Assembly: GCF_001593385.1 (NCBI RefSeq)
Contig: NZ_LUVZ01000001.1
Coordinates: forward strand, 1-64,000
DNA from: Chryseobacterium cucumeris
GTDB taxonomy: Bacteria; Bacteroidota; Bacteroidia; Flavobacteriales; Weeksellaceae
DNA: 64,000 nucleotides
Direction: 5' to 3'
Shown here: positions 1 through 7,781 of the stretch, piece by piece
Position numbering within the stretch: the first letter of the stretch is position 1
Layout of the letters: every line of letters begins with the position of its first letter
The notes under the pieces: generated by a model
Told to the model about the DNA's origin: nothing
Databases searched by the model: none
The model's input: only the letters and a program-made list of their open reading frames with translations
Position numbers and translations under genes: made by a program

Positions 1-76
1 AAAAGATAAATTATTGGAAACTCTTGCAGAGGAACAAAAAATCCTTACTTTTGGAAGTAAGGACAATATTGGATAA
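1..76 (+). CDS. 3' end of a gene cut by the window edge
   Basis: An open frame enters from the left edge (first full codon at position 2) and stops at TAA 74-76, giving 24 C-terminal residues rich in K and E that end in GSKDNIG. No family can be assigned from so little sequence. It is followed by a strong hairpin at 186-207, consistent with the end of a plus-strand transcript. Basis: open frame plus terminator only. Confidence 0.45.
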   Translation, partial: KDKLLETLAEEQKILTFGSKDNIG

Positions 77-185
77 CTGACAATTATTTTTAACCCCTAA
101 CTGTCAGATAAAGTCGTGGCTATTACACGTACATACTGGTATTAATCCTTTTTTTTATAACGATCAATCTGAATATAAAAAGCTT

Positions 186-207
186 AATCCTGACGGCAGT
201 CAGGATT
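186..207 (+). terminator. Rho-independent terminator
   Basis: A 9-bp perfect stem (aatcctgac / gtcaggatt) with a ggca loop is followed by TTTTCTTTTATT on the plus strand. It would end the transcript of the truncated gene at the left edge. The rest of 77-465 is AT-rich and holds no gene I can support. Confidence 0.75.
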
Positions 208-465
208 TTCTTTTATTATAAATTTCAGTATTTATATAATTTAATACTTTTTATTGTGCCTAGCAATTAGATCTAGGATATCAATCTCAAAAAGATTATA
301 GAGTGTTCAAGAATTTATAATGTTGGATTATTTGCTTTCCTAATGCATGTAATCAAAATTTTTAACGTAATGTTATGTTGAAGTGATAATTTTATATTGT
401 GTAGGGCATATAACCATACTCAATCTCCATGGGAGTTTACGTCTATTGTTAATAATGTACAGTTT

Positions 466-1317
466 TTAAATAAAATAACTATTGCCAAGACATCCATCCA
501 AAAAGTAATCATCATCCATTAAACTTTTGTACATTATAGTCTGCCAATCAAGCATACCAACACTATTTAAGCAACCTAAATATGTTTCCTCAAGATGATA
601 CCTCAATTCGTCCCTGCTTCTTTGTAAATGATTTTTTAAAGTTAACTGCCTTGTTCTTAGTTCTCTATTCGCTTCGTTGGCAAATAGTTCATGAATGTTG
701 TAAGCATTAAAATGATTAACTGAGCGATTAAATTTGTTATCGTCCCAATGTGCTAGCCTAGAAACCTTGTAAGTAAAACTTAGTGGTTCTCCAATTATAA
801 GTTCAGCAACTATCCAAGGCTCTGTATCCACAATATCAAAGTAGGGATGAAAAGTCTGCGTTTCCTTATTGATAGGATAACTAATCATCTTTTCAGTGTT
901 GCAATCTCTACATGATGGAACTAAATTCACAGGCGTAACGGAAAGATATGGATATTCACTTTTGGGAAGGAAATGGTCAATAGTTTTAACTGTCTTAACG
1001 TTACAATAAGGGCATATGTTAAATGGTGCAGAAAGAATAAGCCAGTCATAAAAAATTCTTGCATTTGGTCTATTCAACATTCGATATTCATAATAACTTA
1101 CTAAAGATTCTTTCGTAACAGTTAAGCTATCTGGAATTCCTCTGGAAACTTCAAAAAGACTATTGTCTTGTACTTTTGTAATGTACTCATTTTCCAAAAA
1201 TGTTAAAGGCAATCTATTTGTATTAATCTGATCTCTTGTTGATTCGTTCACATTATCACTTAAGAAAACATCTAAGATATTGTCAACTGTTTCTGCTGGT
1301 CTTGATATACTTTTCAT
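466..1317 (-). CDS. HNH endonuclease, PtuB-like, of a candidate defence operon
   Basis: This 283-residue protein has an HNH/zinc-ribbon core at about residues 102-145: CPYC, then IDHFLPK (the catalytic His in an xDHFxPK context), NLVPSC and CRDCN. That pattern is typical of the HNH nucleases paired with ATPases in Septu (PtuB) and related anti-phage systems. The start codon directly follows the stop of the ATPase gene (TAA then ATG), so the two are almost certainly co-translated. The known role of such pairs is ATPase-gated DNA cleavage on phage infection; that role here is inferred. The protein is longer than the shortest PtuB proteins, with an extra helical C-terminal region of about 130 residues of unknown role. 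Confidence 0.8.
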   Translation of the reverse strand: MKSISRPAETVDNILDVFLSDNVNESTRDQINTNRLPLTFLENEYITKVQDNSLFEVSRGIPDSLTVTKESLVSYYEYRMLNRPNARIFYDWLILSAPFNICPYCNVKTVKTIDHFLPKSEYPYLSVTPVNLVPSCRDCNTEKMISYPINKETQTFHPYFDIVDTEPWIVAELIIGEPLSFTYKVSRLAHWDDNKFNRSVNHFNAYNIHELFANEANRELRTRQLTLKNHLQRSRDELRYHLEETYLGCLNSVGMLDWQTIMYKSLMDDDYFLDGCLGNSYFI

Positions 1318-2823
1318 TTATCTTTCTTTATCAAAAAATAGGCTTCTCAAAATTGATCTACCTTCTATACCTAATTGCTCATCAATTTTTCTTAATGCAC
1401 TTTCGTAGTTGTAATTTTCTTGCACCAACTCTTTTAATATTTTGTAAAAGCCAGACTCAGTTACTTCAAGCCCAAAAACCTCATTTGTTAATACACCAAT
1501 GTTTTCACCAAAAGTTTCTAATCTAGGTCTTTCAAATTTTGAATAAGTTCCCATTCTAGATAGTTTATAAACACAAGAACTTGGAACTTCTTGTAGTACG
1601 ATAGGAGAATGAGTTGTCATTATGCAGACAGCATTTCTATCTAATAATAATTTAGATAATGCTCTAATAAATGATGATAGAAGAGGAGGGTGTAGGTGAA
1701 TTTCAGGCTCATCGAAAAATACCAGACTTTTCTCCTGTAATAATTCTACCAGTTTTGTTATGGTTAGTAGGATTATTTTATGTCCCGAACTAAGCTTTGT
1801 GAATTTTGAACGTAATTTTGCTTTATCATTAGTTTTATAGTCTTTTTCAATAAATTCTATTAAATTTTCATTTTTGAAAACAGGATCACTTTCTAACTCT
1901 GTGATAATACTTTTCCACCTAAAAAATCTTTTAGAACTAAGAATTAAATTAATACTTGATATGAAATTGTCGGCAAAATCATTAATGGAAGGTTGCTTTT
2001 CAACTTCCATTTTTTTTAAGCCAATGAAATGATATTTTATATCTTTATTTTCAAATTTATTATGAAATTCATACTCGTCAAAAGCACTAAAAGTAACACA
2101 AATCACATTAGAAAATTTGTCACTTTGATACTGTGTATTAAAAATGAATTGTCCGTCGTTAGAATTGCTGTTTGGTTGTAAAACGGAATTAACCATATTG
2201 TTCAATAGGTATGATTTCCCTACCCCGTTACTACCTATAATTATCTGAATATTTGTTGGTGGATATTGTTCTGCAATTATATTGAACTCAATTGGTGAAG
2301 TCTGATTATCCTTCGAAGTATAAGTAAAACTATAATTACTTAGTCTAGCTCCTCCATTAGCAATTCTTTTAAATTGATTAACTATTGTAGAATACGAAAT
2401 ATCTCTCATAAGAGAATCGGTAGTTACTTCTTCTTGTATTGCTAAATTCAATTTGTCACTATTTAGAGCAATATCATTAAGTCCAATTAAAACAAAATTC
2501 TTAACTTCTTCAGGTAATTCATTTAGAGTTTCGTAGTAAGAGTCTTCAGTTCCTACAGAAAAATGTGTGTCATCAAGTGTTTGGAAAGACTCTCCAATGT
2601 TAATTTTTTTTTGATCAATACCTTTTCTTTGTCCAATATAAGCAATTCTAACAGCTCCTACTGTGCATTTTTTTCCTTTGAAATCGACATATTCAACACC
2701 GAATAATGTATAGTAGGAATAATCATTCCAATCGTCCCAAGTTAAAAGAATTGTATTTTTTGTATTCTCTGGATAATTACCGAATTTATCTGTTACTAAA
2801 AATTTCATTTCTGACATTTGCAA
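1318..2823 (-). CDS. AAA/ABC-type ATPase, PtuA-like (OLD/SMC-related)
   Basis: This is a 501-residue ATPase of the AAA_15/AAA_21 (ABC-like) type. It has a Walker A IIGSNGVGKSYLLNN at about residues 193-206, a signature-like LSSGHK, a Walker B LVFFDEPEIHLHPP at about 365-378, and a switch His in TTHSPIVLQEV near 405. The first 180 residues are a separate domain I cannot name. The family acts as the sensor and motor of nuclease effectors in Septu, retron and Gabija-like defence. It lies 12 bp after the DUF6602 gene and abuts the HNH gene, so all three form one operon. The start at 2823 is the first ATG; Met3 and Met6 are alternatives. Confidence 0.85.
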   Translation of the reverse strand: MQMSEMKFLVTDKFGNYPENTKNTILLTWDDWNDYSYYTLFGVEYVDFKGKKCTVGAVRIAYIGQRKGIDQKKINIGESFQTLDDTHFSVGTEDSYYETLNELPEEVKNFVLIGLNDIALNSDKLNLAIQEEVTTDSLMRDISYSTIVNQFKRIANGGARLSNYSFTYTSKDNQTSPIEFNIIAEQYPPTNIQIIIGSNGVGKSYLLNNMVNSVLQPNSNSNDGQFIFNTQYQSDKFSNVICVTFSAFDEYEFHNKFENKDIKYHFIGLKKMEVEKQPSINDFADNFISSINLILSSKRFFRWKSIITELESDPVFKNENLIEFIEKDYKTNDKAKLRSKFTKLSSGHKIILLTITKLVELLQEKSLVFFDEPEIHLHPPLLSSFIRALSKLLLDRNAVCIMTTHSPIVLQEVPSSCVYKLSRMGTYSKFERPRLETFGENIGVLTNEVFGLEVTESGFYKILKELVQENYNYESALRKIDEQLGIEGRSILRSLFFDKER

Positions 2824-2835
2824 GTAGCTTAATTG

Positions 2836-3612
2836 TTATAAACAAATCGTTCTGTTCCTCTTAGTTTCTTTAGAGCCCTCGATCGGAAAATCCATAAAAT
2901 ACCTATCTGAAAGATCTACTGATGTAGTCATATGAATAAGGTTTGATATAAAATACGAATGTGACAAGTCTTCAAGTTCATAAACATTATAAAAATTTGT
3001 TTTGCAATCAGCGTCAATTGGAGGTTCAAGACCTTCTCCATTTATCCAATGTCGTATAAATATCTGCCCTCCTAGTGAAAAATGATTAATTACACCACGA
3101 GACAATCTTATTGAATCATCTATAATTTTAGAGTTAATTTTTCCTCTATAATCAAAAGATATTAATCCACGAAAGATTCTATGTTCATTTGTTAGGCATA
3201 AAGAAGGAAATCGATTTATAAAATTAAAATTTTCAACGATTTTGCTTAATCCATTTTTATCAGTTCTGCTAGAAGAAATATTTGTCTTAACTTCAATTAT
3301 AGCTCTCACTGAACTTGGAGTTACAATTACAAAATTACCCTCTTCTATTAAAGATCCGTAATTGTTATCGTATACAATAATGTCAATTTGTTTAGATAGC
3401 ATATTATCTGTTGGTGAAATTGAATTCAGTATAAATCCAGTTCCAACTGATAGGTTGTTTGGCAGCTTATTTTTTATGATATTCCTTAATTTGTCTTCTT
3501 TGTATCTACCATCCTCTCCCCAATGAGCATTCCCGATTAGGTTTCGAACTCTGTCCTTAAAAATGTCAAGTTCTCTATTTAAGGATTTTTGATATTCTAG
3601 AGTGTTGATCAT
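2836..3612 (-). CDS. DUF6602 protein, PD-(D/E)XK-like nuclease candidate
   Basis: About 258 residues. The pattern KQIDIIVYD ... VRAIIEVKT (roughly residues 75-111) is the D ... ExK core of PD-(D/E)XK nucleases and marks the DUF6602 family. The frame is open upstream to 3678, but I prefer the ATG at 3612 because a good TAnnTTTG -7 box lies at 3637-3644, inside the longer reading, leaving an 18-base leader. It is the first gene of the three-gene operon with the ATPase and HNH nuclease. A second nuclease, sensor or DNA-binding role in defence is possible; I infer this from the fold and the neighbours only. Confidence 0.7.
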   Translation of the reverse strand: MINTLEYQKSLNRELDIFKDRVRNLIGNAHWGEDGRYKEDKLRNIIKNKLPNNLSVGTGFILNSISPTDNMLSKQIDIIVYDNNYGSLIEEGNFVIVTPSSVRAIIEVKTNISSSRTDKNGLSKIVENFNFINRFPSLCLTNEHRIFRGLISFDYRGKINSKIIDDSIRLSRGVINHFSLGGQIFIRHWINGEGLEPPIDADCKTNFYNVYELEDLSHSYFISNLIHMTTSVDLSDRYFMDFPIEGSKETKRNRTICL

Positions 3613-3636
3613 GGTTGTTATAGCTTTGTTATTATT

Positions 3637-3644
3637 CAAATATA
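3637..3644 (-). promoter_or_regulatory. Candidate Bacteroidetes promoter (-7 box) of the DUF6602-ATPase-HNH operon
   Basis: On the minus strand this reads TATATTTG, a perfect match to the Bacteroidetes TAnnTTTG -7 element, about 25 bases before the ATG at 3612. A TTG lies about 22 bases upstream, slightly beyond the usual 19-base spacing, so the -33 element is weak. It fits the choice of the shorter DUF6602 start. Confidence 0.45.
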
Positions 3645-3675
3645 CAAAATTATCACCTCCCATTTGCAACAATTG

Positions 3676-3848
3676 CAATCATCAACTTATCTGTAATTCT
3701 TTACCAAAGCAATACAAAACTTGCTAATTCTGAGAAGAAGTTAGAGCAAAAAGAAACAGTACTACAACAAAAAACAAAACTATTAAAAGAAACAGAAGAA
3801 GTTCTTGTGCTACCTTCTGATCGCTATTATAAAGAAATCAACAAATAA
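3676..3848 (+). pseudogene. 3' remnant of a membrane/coiled-coil protein gene
   Basis: A plus-strand frame without a start codon runs to TAA 3846-3848. It begins with a hydrophobic stretch (FATIAIINLSVILYQS), followed by a Lys/Glu/Gln-rich coiled coil and the end LPSDRYYKEINK. It has the composition of real coding sequence and is followed directly by a terminator, yet its 5' part is missing and overlaps the promoter zone of the opposite defence operon. I read it as the tail of a gene cut when the defence cassette was inserted. The family is unknown. Confidence 0.5.
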
Positions 3849-3875
3849 AAAATCCTAACTAATAGTTAGGATTTT
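3849..3875. terminator. Bidirectional terminator
   Basis: A perfect 12-bp stem (aaaatcctaact / agttaggatttt) with an aat loop, with A-rich and T-rich flanks. It starts right after the stop of the plus-strand remnant and overlaps the stop codon of the minus-strand HTH gene, so it can serve both. Confidence 0.8.
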
Positions 3876-4122
3876 ATCTATTTATATTTCCGAAAAAATC
3901 TTCTAAAGTTATTTGTTTTTTTTGGCAGATTTTAATCAAAGTTTTTAAAGACATATTGTAATCAGTCTTTGATGTTCCAAGTGCAATATTTTTTATTCTT
4001 CTAACAGTACTTTCCTCTACGCCGCATTTTGATGCAAAATCTCTCTGTGATTCCGCCTTCGAAATCCAGTTAAGATAAATGTATTTGCAAATAGCAATAA
4101 TTACGTCTTTCTCGTCGTCCAT
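3874..4122 (-). CDS. Small XRE-type helix-turn-helix protein
   Basis: An 82-residue protein with a single HTH: SQRDFASKCGVEESTVRRI (about residues 24-42) matches the helix-turn-helix of the XRE/Cro family, followed by LKTLIKICQKKQITLEDFF, the usual final helix. Such small DNA-binding proteins often regulate the adjacent mobile or defence genes. It is transcribed toward the defence operon but separated from it by a terminator and a gene remnant, so a regulatory link is only an inference. Confidence 0.8.
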   Translation of the reverse strand: MDDEKDVIIAICKYIYLNWISKAESQRDFASKCGVEESTVRRIKNIALGTSKTDYNMSLKTLIKICQKKQITLEDFFGNINR

Positions 4123-4188
4123 TAGAACAAATTAAAAGAAAGGGTAAAAAAATAATGCGGTTTTCTGTGCGCAATAAGAAAATATTAT

Positions 4189-4196
4189 TATATTTG
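4189..4196 (+). promoter_or_regulatory. Candidate promoter (-7 box) upstream of the SusC leader
   Basis: TATATTTG matches the TAnnTTTG -7 consensus on the plus strand, divergent from the HTH gene. No clear TTG -33 box is seen at 19 bases. If used, it would make a transcript with a leader of over 500 bases containing the folded element at 4277-4363 and ending in the SusC gene. Confidence 0.35.
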
Positions 4197-4276
4197 TAAA
4201 ATAGGTTACAGAAAATGTAACTTTGCGATACTTCAAAGAATAATAGAAGCTATTGCTTAGAGTCTCAAATTCGAAA

Positions 4277-4363
4277 ACTGGTAATTTTTAACATACGAGA
4301 TGATAAGCAGGAAGCTCACGACCTAGGCGTGGGCTCTCTTATCTGTATGTAAGGTATACCAGT
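4277..4363 (+). ncRNA. Large nested hairpin, candidate structured RNA leader
   Basis: Four nested stems can be read by eye: actggta/taccagt (4277-4283 with 4357-4363), acatac/gtatgt (4291-4296 with 4345-4350), gataag/cttatc (4302-4307 with 4338-4343) and agctcacg/cgtgggct (4313-4320 with 4328-4335, one G-U pair). The loop is acctagg. The ordered nesting over 87 bases is far beyond chance for this AT-rich region. It may be a riboregulator, a small RNA or a mobile palindromic repeat; I do not recognise a known family. Confidence 0.5.
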
Positions 4364-4635
4364 ACCCCGAATTGGATAATGTTGAGTCCCATGCCGTTTT
4401 TTTCAATGCAGTTCGCTCTATCTCTACATAAAAAATCTAAGCCCGCTTCCTAAACATAGTATCAGACTACACGATACAATAGGAATGTACAACCTATTGC
4501 GGCTTTAAAAAGCTTACACGGGAACACAGATTTCATTCATATTAAATTCTTTCCGGTGCCTTGCAGTCACTGTTTACAGAACCTTACCAGTCCTTTTTCA
4601 TACCAAAGGGCATCAGGAAAGTTTTTATCTAAAAA

Positions 4636-4722
4636 ATGAATCAAAAAACTACTCAACTTAAAATCAGAAGAAAGAAAAAGCCCCTTCCCATAGAGTTTGC
4701 AGACCAACGGGAAAGAGCGTAA
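4636..4722 (+). CDS. Possible 28-aa basic leader peptide before SusC
   Basis: ATG 4636 to TAA 4722 encodes a 28-residue peptide, very basic in the middle (KIRRKKK) and ending IEFADQRERA. It sits 43 bases before the likely SusC start, in the long leader. Its size is at the limit of chance, but the position and composition suggest a translated upstream ORF. The region 4364-4635 shows no other gene. Confidence 0.3.
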   Translation: MNQKTTQLKIRRKKKPLPIEFADQRERA

Positions 4723-4765
4723 TTCAGTAATTAATCTTCAAAAAATTAAAAACCTTTACAAATCT

Positions 4766-7765
4766 ATGAAAAATTCCTATTACAATATAGGAGGCATTTT
4801 CTTTGGGCTCATGTTTACCACTGTAAGCATCCATACAAAAGCCCAAACACGCATCATTTCCGGTACCGTAACCTCATCAGGTAAACCTCTTTCAGGAGTT
4901 GTCATCTCCCAAGAGGGTAGTGATCAGGTTACCAGAACCAGAAACAACGGAACCTATACTTTACAGGTTTCAGCAGAAAATCCCATCCTATTGTTCAGAC
5001 ACCCTGATTATGCAGTAGAAAAATTTACCCTCACTAATCAGAAAGTCGTTAATATCAGCTTAGAACAAAAAGTAAAGGGAATCGAAGAAGTTATTCTCAA
5101 CGCTGGCTACTACAAGGTTAAAGACAAAGAAAGAACCGGTAGTATTGCCAAAGTTTCAGCAAAAGATATAGGAAATCAGCCCGTCACCAATGTCCTCTCT
5201 GCGGCTCAAGGAAGGGTAGCGGGAGTAAATATTGTACAGAACTCGGGAATACCAGGAGGAGGCTATGATATTCAGATAAGAGGAAAGAACAGTCTGCGTG
5301 CTCTGGGAAATAATCCATTATATGTCGTGGATGGAGTTCCGGTAGGAGGAGAAATGGCTTCCCAGTTTTCAGGAGCCGTACTGCCTGCCAGTAGTATCAA
5401 CCCACTAAACAGTATCAATCCTTCGGATATTGAGAGTATCGAGATTCTGAAAGATGCAGATGCAACCTCGATCTATGGATCTAGAGGTGCTAATGGAGTA
5501 GTACTGGTCACCACAAAGAAAGGAAAATCCGGAAAATCCTCAAGCCTAGACTTAAATGTTGGAACATCCTATTCAGTAAGTTCTTTGATCAGCAACCTTA
5601 CCATGATGAAGACTGAAGATTATCTCAGGATGCGAAGGCAGGCATATCAGAATGATGGAATCACTGTTTATCCTGCTAATGCCTATGATATTAACGGAGT
5701 ATGGGATCAGACAAGACTAACAGATTGGAAGAAAACACTCATCGGTAATACCGCAGATGCTTTTACCGCAAATGTCTCTCTAAGCGGAGGAAATGAAAGA
5801 ACCTCCTTTCTGGTAGGCTATGGCCATCATTTGCAGTCTACTGTGTTTTCAAAAGATTTTAAGTACAAAACGGATAATCTCTCTGCCAATATCAGCCATA
5901 GTTCTGAAGATAAACGTTTTCAGCTGAATGTTTCCAGCAGGTTCTCTCTTCAGAAGAATAATGTATTGAGTGAGGATATCACTAAACAGGCTTTCCTGAT
6001 GGTGCCTAATGCTCCTTCTTTATACCTCTCGGATGGAAGCCTCAACTGGGAGAACAACACCTTTAACAATCCAGCAGGACTCTATAACAGTTCCTATTCC
6101 TATGAAAACAAGCAGTTTTTAACCAATATGAACTTGCAGTATGAACTGCTGGAAAATTGGTTTCTGAAGCTTAACGGAGGACTCAATTACCAGTCTTTTG
6201 ATGAAAGGTCACTGAAGCCTAATACCATGTATAATCCCTCATCTTATCAGGGACAGTCCAGTGCCAGTTCACAGTCTTACACCAGTGGCCAGGACCGTTT
6301 TTCATTTATTCTGGAACCTCAGCTCAATTGGCAGATGAAGAAAGAACGTCATGCGTTGGATGTACTGGTAGGAACAACCTTTCAAAAGGAAACAGCTTCG
6401 CTGGGGTCTATGATAGGAATTGGATTTGAGAGCAATGCTTTTATAGAGAATATAGGAGCAGCAAGAACCAAGATCATTACCGATCAGATTAAAACTGAAT
6501 ACCGGTATGCTGCTTTCTTTGGAAGAGTCAATTATCAGTATGCAGGAAGGTATATCCTGAATATAACCGGAAGACGGGATGGAAGCAGCCGCTTTGGTCC
6601 CAGCAATAAGTTTGCGAATTTCGGGGCGGTTGGAGCCGCATGGATATTCTCTCAGGAACCTTTCCTGAAAAATAAGAAATGGCTGAGCTTTGGAAAACTC
6701 CGTACCAGCTATGGAACTACCGGAAGTGATAACATAGGGGATTACGGGTATCTGGATACTTATGATCTCTCGGAATATCTGTATAATGGTACCGCAGGAT
6801 TAAATCCTTCAAGACTTTATAATCCCAATTACAGTTGGGAGAAGACCACTAAACTGGAAGCTGCTTTAGAGCTGGGGTTTATAAAAAACAGAATCAATCT
6901 GACCACAGCATGGTACAGGAACCGCTCTTCAAGCCAGCTGGTAGGCTATCAGCTACCCTCTATAACAGGGTTTCCAAGTGTGCTGGCCAATCTGGATGCG
7001 GTAGTGGAAAACTCAGGATGGGAGCTGGAACTCTCGGCAAAACCTTTTTCCAGCGGATCTTTTCAATGGGAATCAAGTATCAATATCAGTTTTCCTAAAA
7101 ACAAGCTGGTTTCTTTTCCAGGATTGGCAGGCTCTACCTATGCCAATACGTATGTCATAGGACAGCCTATTACTTCAGTAAAGGTATACCAGTATGAAGG
7201 GATTGATCCTGCTACGGGATTGTACCGCTTCAAAGATTTTAACGGTGATGGGAAGATCACGGCTCCTGATGACAGGCAGACTGTTGAGAATATCGGAGTA
7301 CGGTACTTTGGAGGCTGGAATAATACCCTTCGGCTAAAGAACTGGAACCTGTCCTTTCTTTTTCAGTTTGTTAAACAGAGAAACTGGAACTATAACAATA
7401 TTATGCCCATTCCGGGAACGATGAATAACCAGCCTCAAGAAGTACTGGATGTATGGTCTCAGGATAATCCTGGTGGAACTTACATGCCGTATTCCTCGGG
7501 GAGTAACGGAATCAAGAATCAGCTTCATGTCTTTTTTATGAACAGTACGGCTGCGGTCTCTGATGCCTCCTTTATTAGGCTTAAGAACCTGGAGCTGGGC
7601 TATCAGGTTCCTGTAAAGGGAACATTTAAAAGTGTGAAAGTCTATTTTCAGGGCCAGAACCTGTTGACCTTTACGAAATACTTTGGGCCTGATCCCGAGT
7701 TCAGGAATATTGGTTATCTGCCTCCTTTAAAAACCTATTCACTGGGTGTACTGATTTCACTGTAA
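4766..7765 (+). CDS. SusC/RagA family TonB-dependent outer membrane transporter
   Basis: About 999 residues. A signal peptide (residues 1-27, cut after KAQ) is followed by a CarboxypepD-reg-like domain (30-110), a plug with the SusC hallmarks IQIRGKNSL, NPLYVVDGVP and SIYGSRGANGVVLVTTKKG (about 115-240), and a long beta barrel. ATG 4766 is preferred over the upstream TTG at 4697 because it places the signal peptide at the N terminus. With the SusD lipoprotein it forms an outer-membrane importer driven by TonB; the substrate is unknown. The co-transcribed S9 peptidase points to peptides. Confidence 0.93.
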   Translation: MKNSYYNIGGIFFGLMFTTVSIHTKAQTRIISGTVTSSGKPLSGVVISQEGSDQVTRTRNNGTYTLQVSAENPILLFRHPDYAVEKFTLTNQKVVNISLEQKVKGIEEVILNAGYYKVKDKERTGSIAKVSAKDIGNQPVTNVLSAAQGRVAGVNIVQNSGIPGGGYDIQIRGKNSLRALGNNPLYVVDGVPVGGEMASQFSGAVLPASSINPLNSINPSDIESIEILKDADATSIYGSRGANGVVLVTTKKGKSGKSSSLDLNVGTSYSVSSLISNLTMMKTEDYLRMRRQAYQNDGITVYPANAYDINGVWDQTRLTDWKKTLIGNTADAFTANVSLSGGNERTSFLVGYGHHLQSTVFSKDFKYKTDNLSANISHSSEDKRFQLNVSSRFSLQKNNVLSEDITKQAFLMVPNAPSLYLSDGSLNWENNTFNNPAGLYNSSYSYENKQFLTNMNLQYELLENWFLKLNGGLNYQSFDERSLKPNTMYNPSSYQGQSSASSQSYTSGQDRFSFILEPQLNWQMKKERHALDVLVGTTFQKETASLGSMIGIGFESNAFIENIGAARTKIITDQIKTEYRYAAFFGRVNYQYAGRYILNITGRRDGSSRFGPSNKFANFGAVGAAWIFSQEPFLKNKKWLSFGKLRTSYGTTGSDNIGDYGYLDTYDLSEYLYNGTAGLNPSRLYNPNYSWEKTTKLEAALELGFIKNRINLTTAWYRNRSSSQLVGYQLPSITGFPSVLANLDAVVENSGWELELSAKPFSSGSFQWESSINISFPKNKLVSFPGLAGSTYANTYVIGQPITSVKVYQYEGIDPATGLYRFKDFNGDGKITAPDDRQTVENIGVRYFGGWNNTLRLKNWNLSFLFQFVKQRNWNYNNIMPIPGTMNNQPQEVLDVWSQDNPGGTYMPYSSGSNGIKNQLHVFFMNSTAAVSDASFIRLKNLELGYQVPVKGTFKSVKVYFQGQNLLTFTKYFGPDPEFRNIGYLPPLKTYSLGVLISL

Positions 7766-7781
7766 ATACTAAAAAATAATA

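Noticed and set aside
1236..1526. 96-codon plus-strand frame
   Set aside because: It overlaps the conserved HNH and ATPase genes on the other strand and has low-complexity Leu/Phe/His content, so it is a shadow.
4697..4765. N-terminal extension of SusC from TTG 4697
   Set aside because: The signal peptide begins at ATG 4766; the extra 23 residues would precede it and overlap the 28-codon frame.
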